From an uncultured Synechococcales cyanobacterium (GTDB taxonomy: Bacteria; Cyanobacteriota; Cyanobacteriia; CAIUCS01), in assembly GCA_903897715.1 (NCBI GenBank), contig CAIUCS010000033.1, positions 1-64,000 on the forward strand: a DNA stretch of 64,000 nt. Direction: 5' to 3'. Each line of letters starts with the position of its first letter. Positions within the stretch are counted from its first letter, which is position 1. Positions 58,239 to 64,000 of this stretch are shown here, one piece after another. A program made the translations under genes and the position numbers. Under the pieces are notes generated by a model. It had not been told where the DNA came from. It did no database searches and saw only the letters and a list, made by a program, of their open reading frames with translations.

Positions 58239-59306
58239 CTAGGGAAGAGGTAACACTTGAACGGGTAACTGAGCTTGGCGTAACTGTTTTTCCACTTCGT
58301 CAGCAGTTTGTCGATCCCGAAATAACCCAGCCTGCATGACAACTTGACCATTTAATTGAGTTCGGAAAGCATCAGGAACGATGGTTCTGACTTGGTTTTG
58401 TTGGATAGGATTAGTAGCAGGTACAACTACCCGATACTTAAAACCTGATGGTATAACTCTAGGGGGGGTGGTAGGAGTTGAGGGATTGGTGGGTCTGACC
58501 GAACTATTGGCTGTGGAAACGGGAACGGCACTAAACTCGATCTCCCTGAGGGGACCCTTACCAGTGGGTTGATTAGGGATATTGCTGGGTGGTTTAGATG
58601 TACGGATAGTGGGCGGGGGCGGCAAGATAGAAGGTGCTTGAGAGGTGGAGGGAGGTACGGTGGGCTTTGGACTCACTGGCTTTGGACTAGAGGGAGGCGT
58701 GACTGAATTGGGAGTAGGGACGGTAGCAATAAGACCAGGGATGGCTTGATCATTGGTAAGGTAAATGTGTCCAACTGCTTTGCCCTCAAATACCCGTCGC
58801 GTCATCCTCCAACCAGGATTCATGATGATCTTGGTAAAACCACTGGTTACTCCGCGAGTCCGACCAATTTCCACCGAACTGGCTTTGGAAGACCTTGTAG
58901 GAACACCCATCAGCACTAAGTCGTTCCCCTGATTAACCATTCGAAGGCTATATTGTAATCCTAAATCCTGACCAGCAACTCTTAGAGAGTATCCATTGCT
59001 ATCTGTACTGCGCCCACATATCCCCGTAAAGTCAAACTTGAGGAGTAAAGGATCAATGGAAACTGGATTATTTCCCGATTCAGTCCAGCAAGGACGACTG
59101 TTGGAAATTTGTTCAAGGATCAATAACTGATGGGTAAGACCACCAGCAAGTTTTCTATTTGACCCAATGGGCGCTGCGATCGCCACCACTCGCTGGGGTT
59201 CAATTTCAATATTTTGAAAGCGAAAGGCTAAGACGGACTGACTACTGAACCATCCCCAACCTAAACCGGACAAAATTGCCAACCCGAACCACTGATGTGT
59301 TTTCAT
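58239..59306 (-). CDS. exported DUF3747 protein with Pro-rich linker and SPOR-like C terminus
   Basis: A protein of about 355 residues. The N terminus MKTHQWFGLAILSGLGWGWF ending near VLAFRFQ is a signal peptide. The first 180 residues (FQNIEIEPQRVVAIAAPIGS, FDFTGICGRSTDSNGYSLRV, GHIYLTNDQAIPGLIA) match the cyanobacterial DUF3747 family. A long Pro/Ser/Thr linker follows (PKPVSPKPTVPPSTSQAP), then a peptidoglycan-binding SPOR-type end (GQVVMQAGLFRDRQTADEVE, KQLRQAQLPVQVL). An upstream in-frame ATG at 59405 would add a second hydrophobic start, but ATG 59306 fits the signal peptide better. Likely periplasmic and wall-associated. Confidence 0.78.
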   Translation of the reverse strand: MKTHQWFGLAILSGLGWGWFSSQSVLAFRFQNIEIEPQRVVAIAAPIGSNRKLAGGLTHQLLILEQISNSRPCWTESGNNPVSIDPLLLKFDFTGICGRSTDSNGYSLRVAGQDLGLQYSLRMVNQGNDLVLMGVPTRSSKASSVEIGRTRGVTSGFTKIIMNPGWRMTRRVFEGKAVGHIYLTNDQAIPGLIATVPTPNSVTPPSSPKPVSPKPTVPPSTSQAPSILPPPPTIRTSKPPSNIPNQPTGKGPLREIEFSAVPVSTANSSVRPTNPSTPTTPPRVIPSGFKYRVVVPATNPIQQNQVRTIVPDAFRTQLNGQVVMQAGLFRDRQTADEVEKQLRQAQLPVQVLPLP

Positions 59307-59569
59307 GATAGATTTCCTGATTAAGACAAAGTTGAGTGCTAGTGATATTTTCAGAAATTCACTAATTTTTAACCGTAATGAAAGGTAATGAACCATCCTC
59401 CCCAAAAACCAGGATTATGTTTCTCTACTCTACGAATTTATTGAAGTCACTCAATCAAAGTTTGCTATAAATTCGCTTCACTTCTTCTAAGGACGATTCA
59501 GGAAGAAATAGGTTGCAGTTTTTCTAAAAAACCTTTCAATTCAAACTTAAATGATATAAATTAACATCT

Positions 59570-61924
59570 TTATTCCATCCTCAGGGTGAGGGAATTAACC
59601 ACCACACTGATGGAACTGAAAGCCATCAGTGCTCCTGCGGTGGCGGGGTTGAGAACTATTCCCCAAGAGGGTAATAAAACACCAGCGGCAATAGGAATTC
59701 CTATTATATTGTAGGTCATAGCCCAGAAAAGGTTTTGACGAATTTTGTTGAAAATAGACCGACTTAACCAAATTGCAGACACCACATCCTGGAGGCGATC
59801 GCCCATTAAGACAATTTGGGAGGATTCAACCGCCACATCAGTGCCAGAATGAAGGGCAATTCCCACATCCGCTTGTGCTAGGGCTGGTCCATCATTGATC
59901 CCATCTCCAACCATTCCAACCCGTTCTCCAGCTTGTTGCAGACGGGCGATCACTGCCGCCTTTTCATCAGGACGAACATTTGCCAGCACCTGGGTATTCG
60001 TCAGCCCCAGTTGGTTGGCAACCGCTTGAGCAGGGACTTCCTGATCTCCGGTCATTATCATTACGTTTAAGCCAGATTTTTGTAAAATCGCTATGGTAGA
60101 TTGAGCATCTGCCCGTAAGTCGTGGCTAATAGCCAATAGACCAGCTAATTGATGATTAACAGCCAAAAAAGTGATTGACTTATTGGCATGAACCAATAGG
60201 TCTGCCTGGATAGTTGCTTCGGCAGGGATGATTACTCCTTCCGATTGAAGCCAGGGTACTGTTCCCACTAATACCCGCTGCTCCACTGCTGTGCTATTGA
60301 GATCCACCAAGGCACTTACCCCTTCACCGGGAGCAGTATAAAAATTTCGGGCAGGGAGTAGGGTAATGCCTTCGGCGGTTGCCTGTTGTTGAATGGCAGC
60401 CGCAAATGGATGATAAGTGCCACTTTCCACAGTAGCCGCAAGTTGTAGCAGGGAAGATGGTGAGAAATCACCAGTAGTCGGGATATAATCTGTGAGGCGA
60501 GGTACAGGGAGAGTCAGTGTACCTGTTTTATCAAAAATAATGGTGGTTAAATTATGTACAGATTCCAAAACATCTCCACCACGAATTAATAAACCCCTTG
60601 CCGCTCCAATGCCCGACCCAACAAGTATGGCGGTGGGTGTAGCTAGTCCAAGGGCGCAGGGACATGCTACCACTAAGACTGCAATGGCAAGTTTCAGACT
60701 GAATAAAAGGGGCGAACCGGTGGAAGAGGGGAGTTGATGATGCCCCATGGATGAAGCCGACTCCCATAACTGGGGCCATAAATGGGTACCGATACCATAC
60801 CAAAATAAAAAAGTCAGGAAGGCAATGGTCATAACAATGTAAGTGAACTTGCCAGCTACCCAATCAGCTATTCCCTGAATAGGGGCTTTACGAGTTTGGG
60901 CAGTTTCTACAAGGCTAATAATTTGGGCGAGGGTAGTTTCTTCTCCAATGCGAGTAGCTCGAATTGTAATCAACCCCGATTGATTGAATGTACCGGCAAT
61001 TACCCCATCCCCTGGTTGCTTGCCTATAGAAACTGACTCTCCCGTAATCCATGATTCATCTGTTGTGGTTTTTCCATCCATTACTTCCCCATCCACAGGG
61101 ATTTTTTCCCCTGGCATGACTTGCAACCAATCTCCCACTTGGACCTGTTCCGTGGGTATGTCTAGGGTTGATTGGGTCTTGATAGTTATGGGATGGGATT
61201 GTAATACCAAATGAACTGTAGATGGTAATAAAGAAATTAAATGATGTAATGCACCATGGGCTCGGGTACGAGCCCGATGTTCTAGGGTTTGTCCCAGTAG
61301 AATAAAACCAATCAGCATCACTGGTTCGTCAAAGAAACAATCCCAGCCGAGTTTTGGAAAAAATAAAGCGACCATACTAGCAGTATAGGCAGTCACTATT
61401 CCCAATCCAATTAATGTGTCCATGGTGGGAGCATTATTCCTGAGACCCCGCCAGCCATTTATCAACATGAATCGTCCTGGTCCCACCATGGATAGGGTTG
61501 CCAGTCCGGCATGAAACCAAATATTAGATAGTAGGACTAAATCTAAACCAAAAAAATTGGCTATATGTCCCAAACTTGAAAAACACAGGAGGAGACTGGC
61601 AAAAACTAACCGTTGTATTTGAGTGGTAAACTCACGTTTTTCCAGTTCCTGCCGCTGTTGTAAAACCTTAGTGGTGGTGCCTTGACGGGGTTGACTGGGG
61701 AATCCTGCTTCAGTGAGTATCCCAGCCAGGTTTGCAGGTGTGGCCATCCCTGGTTCGTATTCCACTACAGCTAGTTTGGTAACCCAATTTACCGTTGCCG
61801 CAATTACACCGGGATGTTGGATCAGCCGTTGTTCTACAGTTTGTACGCATCCTGCGCATCTCATTCCATCAACATCTAAAGTGGCTATGGTTTGTAGTGG
61901 CGGTATTCGCGATTGGGTTTCCAT
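59570..61924 (-). CDS. copper-type heavy-metal translocating P1B ATPase
   Basis: A 784-residue P-type ATPase that moves a soft metal, most likely Cu(I), across a membrane. The cytoplasmic N-terminal HMA domain carries MRCAGCVQTV (C23, C26). The transmembrane CPC motif is VACPCALGLATPTAIL, the phosphorylation site FDKTGTLT, then the HP motif YHPFAAAI and hinge MVGDGINDGPALA. The TM7/TM8 YN and MAFSSISVVVNSLTLRM segments are those of Cu-ATPases. In cyanobacteria two paralogues exist, CtaA (plasma membrane) and PacS (thylakoid); I cannot tell which this is. Single gene with a 342-base upstream gap. Confidence 0.92.
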   Translation of the reverse strand: METQSRIPPLQTIATLDVDGMRCAGCVQTVEQRLIQHPGVIAATVNWVTKLAVVEYEPGMATPANLAGILTEAGFPSQPRQGTTTKVLQQRQELEKREFTTQIQRLVFASLLLCFSSLGHIANFFGLDLVLLSNIWFHAGLATLSMVGPGRFMLINGWRGLRNNAPTMDTLIGLGIVTAYTASMVALFFPKLGWDCFFDEPVMLIGFILLGQTLEHRARTRAHGALHHLISLLPSTVHLVLQSHPITIKTQSTLDIPTEQVQVGDWLQVMPGEKIPVDGEVMDGKTTTDESWITGESVSIGKQPGDGVIAGTFNQSGLITIRATRIGEETTLAQIISLVETAQTRKAPIQGIADWVAGKFTYIVMTIAFLTFLFWYGIGTHLWPQLWESASSMGHHQLPSSTGSPLLFSLKLAIAVLVVACPCALGLATPTAILVGSGIGAARGLLIRGGDVLESVHNLTTIIFDKTGTLTLPVPRLTDYIPTTGDFSPSSLLQLAATVESGTYHPFAAAIQQQATAEGITLLPARNFYTAPGEGVSALVDLNSTAVEQRVLVGTVPWLQSEGVIIPAEATIQADLLVHANKSITFLAVNHQLAGLLAISHDLRADAQSTIAILQKSGLNVMIMTGDQEVPAQAVANQLGLTNTQVLANVRPDEKAAVIARLQQAGERVGMVGDGINDGPALAQADVGIALHSGTDVAVESSQIVLMGDRLQDVVSAIWLSRSIFNKIRQNLFWAMTYNIIGIPIAAGVLLPSWGIVLNPATAGALMAFSSISVVVNSLTLRME

Positions 61925-62266
61925 GATCCTGACAACTGAAATTAATAACCAAACATACTCTATCGAATCCCGATTCTAGTTTTAGCAAGCACACATTAAA
62001 AGGAGACTTTTAAAAACCTCATTCTTTATATTTTATGGTTTGATAAAATAAACCTAAAATCCTCAAACTGGGTTGATATTCTATCATAGATGAAGCTGAA
62101 CTGTTTTCCATAGTCATTTCCAGTTCCATTAGTCCTTCACTGGATGTCAACACTGAGCCAGTCGTTGGTAGAAATTTCTGTAGCACGGTTATACGCTACA
62201 CTAGTTAAAAATCCTTAAATTGTTAAGATATTCTTAAATTTAGTATCAATATATCGATTTACAGCA
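61925..62266. other. divergent intergenic region
   Basis: An AT-rich gap between the minus-strand metal ATPase and a plus-strand 110-codon gene. A short direct pair, CTTAAATTGTTAAG with TTCTTAAATTTAG, lies close to the plus-strand start, around 62215-62245. I see no CopY- or CueR-type operator that I could defend, and no gene or long repeat. Confidence 0.35.
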
Positions 62267-62599
62267 ATGACAGAAATCATTTCATCTATTACTCTTCCCC
62301 CCGTGGTTAATGCCGATGAAGAAGGACAATGGTTATATCATGCCCTTCACCAATGGCTGGATCAGGAATTTTTACCCGAATTAATTAATACAACCATTGC
62401 CAAAAGAACCTCCCAGGTGTATGTTCGACAACGGTTAGAGGGGGAAAATGACCTGGGTGCATTAGTAATTGCCATTCTTACAGAAATGCGGGGGTTTGAT
62501 TTTTCTAAAAGTTTTTATAGTGAGTTTGCTGTAGCCAATGCCGTTAGTGAACTATTACTTGCTAGTTTGGGAATTGATCAGTGTTGTGGTCAACCATAA
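62267..62599 (+). CDS. hypothetical cyanobacterial protein
   Basis: A 110-residue protein that I do not recognise with certainty. It reads as a mostly helical, soluble acidic protein: NADEEGQWLYHALHQWLDQE, FLPELINTTIAKRTSQVYVR, then GENDLGALVIAILTEMRGFD and a late SEFAVANAVSELLLASLGID. The pattern of a Trp- and His-rich helix followed by R-Q-R-L suggests a conserved small family. A cysteine pair (QCCGQ) ends it. Convergent with the LpxB-related gene, whose end lies 7 bases away. Confidence 0.6.
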   Translation: MTEIISSITLPPVVNADEEGQWLYHALHQWLDQEFLPELINTTIAKRTSQVYVRQRLEGENDLGALVIAILTEMRGFDFSKSFYSEFAVANAVSELLLASLGIDQCCGQP

Positions 62600-62606
62600 T
62601 TCCCAG

Positions 62607-63848
62607 TCAACGGGTGCCCCAAATTGTTTCTAGATAATGGGCAATACGGTGAGCCGCTCCTGGTTTTCCTAGACGATTGCGCCCATTTTGGCTAATTATA
62701 TACAATCGGTCTGGATCGTCAAGGATAGTTTTGAGTGTCGTTCCAGCTTGAGTTGGGTTAGTAATTAGGGTGACGGATGATCCTAATAGGCGGGTTTGGG
62801 CTTCTGCAAAGGCTCGAGTAAATTGGGGTCCTTGTCCGGGAATGGAAATAACCGGCTTTCCCAACCCCGCAAATTGTTCAGTTGCGGTTCCTGCCATGGC
62901 GATCGCCACATGGGCACGGTGTAAATAATCTGCAAAATCCCGTTGACTAATGGAGAATTGTACCGGTCCTTTGTTGAGATGAACAGCAGCATCAGATAGA
63001 TTGATATGGGTAGTCTGTAGTTGCCAACCCTTAGTCAAGAGGGATTGAACGAAGGGTTGACAATCAAGATTAGCAGCAATGGCTGCTAAAATTTGCAAGT
63101 CTACCCTCCGGTATTCTCCCATCACCCTATCTAATGCCATCAATAGTTGTTCCCAATTACGATATACTTCAGGAGCCCTAGAACCAGGGAGTAGTAGCAC
63201 TGTGAGTCGGGCAGATTCATTGATTTCATAATTGGTGGAAGGATGTAACCCATCCATCATGGGGTTGCCTAAATCCACAGCAGGAATTTTAAATCGTTGT
63301 AAAGTCAATGATGTCAACCGGTCTCTTGGAAATACGCCGCGACAACGGGTTCGGCTCATCAGCCAACGTTCCCACGGAAAGTAAATACACTGAGTCATTC
63401 GTTCAAGCCCATAACTCCACCAGTTTTTTGAGGGAAGCCAACCCGCTTCATCGCGGAGATAGTACTCTGATTTAGCAGTGCCTACAAAAGCATAGTCCAC
63501 CCCACTCCACCATGCCATTAATAGAGGTACAATATCCCCTACCGCTAGAATCTTAGCACCCTGTTTTGACCACGACTTGATTGCTGTTAGTTGTTGAAGA
63601 GTCAGGGGAAATAGACCACTTCCCACATCCTTTAATAATTCCTTACTGTCCATGTTAATAAAGCCACCGGAAGGCATATTTTTAACTGAACCAATTATGG
63701 GAATATGGCTTTGCTGATAGACCACTCCTTCCCCAACTAAGGGTAATGCAACAGCTTGTAAGTCTAAGTTCTGTTGTTGCCAAGACTGGAGAATACAAGC
63801 CCCAATCATATCTTCCCCATGACCGTTACTTAAACAAAGGATGTGCAT
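62607..63848 (-). CDS. lipid-A-disaccharide synthase-related protein (TIGR03492 type)
   Basis: A GT-B glycosyltransferase-like protein of 413 residues. MHILCLSNGHGEDMIGACIL, the IPIIGSVKNMPSGGFINMDS segment and ILAVGDIVPLLMAWWSGVDY are typical of the LpxB-related cyanobacterial family. The C-terminal half has LLLPGSRAPEVYRNWEQLLM, AMAGTATEQFAGLGKPVISI and PGQGPQFTRAFAEAQ, the nucleotide-sugar site of LpxB. True LpxB is a separate gene, so a different lipid or sugar acceptor is likely. ATG 63848 is preferred to the in-frame TTG at 63857. Confidence 0.88.
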   Translation of the reverse strand: MHILCLSNGHGEDMIGACILQSWQQQNLDLQAVALPLVGEGVVYQQSHIPIIGSVKNMPSGGFINMDSKELLKDVGSGLFPLTLQQLTAIKSWSKQGAKILAVGDIVPLLMAWWSGVDYAFVGTAKSEYYLRDEAGWLPSKNWWSYGLERMTQCIYFPWERWLMSRTRCRGVFPRDRLTSLTLQRFKIPAVDLGNPMMDGLHPSTNYEINESARLTVLLLPGSRAPEVYRNWEQLLMALDRVMGEYRRVDLQILAAIAANLDCQPFVQSLLTKGWQLQTTHINLSDAAVHLNKGPVQFSISQRDFADYLHRAHVAIAMAGTATEQFAGLGKPVISIPGQGPQFTRAFAEAQTRLLGSSVTLITNPTQAGTTLKTILDDPDRLYIISQNGRNRLGKPGAAHRIAHYLETIWGTR

Positions 63849-64000
63849 AATTTGCAAAATCTGAATATTTGTAAAGTAGATAGCAACGTTATGATGGATG
63901 AATCAGTGTAGGATAAGTGAGTCAATATTGACCATAGCTTAAACCCTTCCCATTGATACTGCCATGGGTGATGCTTAACAGAGAACCAAGTTGAATGATT
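63849..64000. other. right edge, intergenic
   Basis: 152 bases upstream of the LpxB-related gene. No gene or repeat is recognised. The start region of a neighbouring plus-strand gene could lie just beyond the window. Confidence 0.3.

Overview
The window is cyanobacterial chromosome. Several genes are diagnostic of oxygenic phototrophs: psaM (photosystem I), thf1/psb29 (photosystem II biogenesis), nblS/hik33, a CRR6-type NDH-1 assembly factor, menB for phylloquinone, a DesC-type acyl-lipid desaturase, and a series of small cyanobacterial or plastid families (DUF760, DUF4359, DUF2555, DUF2499, DUF3593, DUF3326). The octamer GCGATCGC (HIP1) recurs about 28 times by eye, far above chance. I cannot name the species.

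Layout. 1-5.1 kb: an IS3-type transposase remnant, ndk, DUF760, pyrE, a sugar-ABC permease, and an allophanate hydrolase split by one in-frame stop. 5.2-10.6 kb: menB, a Gfo/Idh oxidoreductase, an M20 amidohydrolase, a small alpha/beta-hydrolase-like protein and an MFS exporter. 10.6-17.5 kb: a DevA-type ATPase with a TolC-type channel, rsmG, a CobD-like aminotransferase, a decayed TnpB element, thiE and psaM. 17.4-25.5 kb: a creatininase-family protein, holA, thf1, and a minus-strand operon of a PLP lyase-like protein, egtD and an EgtB/OvoA-type sulfoxide synthase. 26-37.2 kb: desaturase, HAD phosphatase, tRNA-Gly(CCC), formyl-THF cyclo-ligase, a second TnpB remnant, a GT4 glycosyltransferase, a second MFS exporter, recO-nblS and purD. 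37.7-42.4 kb: ATP-grasp, crr6, a ParA/ParB-like pair, an oxygenase fossil and rdgB. 42.6-48.9 kb: a GT39-like membrane glycosyltransferase, small membrane proteins and coaBC. 49-64 kb: an initiating sugar transferase with galE, DUF3326, a CPBP protease, a VWA protein, an RND pump, a DUF3747-SPOR protein, a copper-type P1B ATPase and a LpxB-related protein.

Most genes are housekeeping in short operons. The notable features lie in the non-coding and decayed parts. Two families of short inverted-repeat elements have three copies each and are flanked by 9-11 bp duplications. A third dispersed repeat has three copies, one interrupted by such an element. Three fossils of IS200/IS605-type transposon ends share one hairpin design, and one of them supplies the C-terminal tail of rdgB.

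The best candidates for unusual biology are the ergothioneine-type operon with an attached PLP enzyme, the stop-split allophanate hydrolase and the transposon-derived rdgB tail. I see no CRISPR array, phage or antiphage island, or secondary-metabolite cluster.
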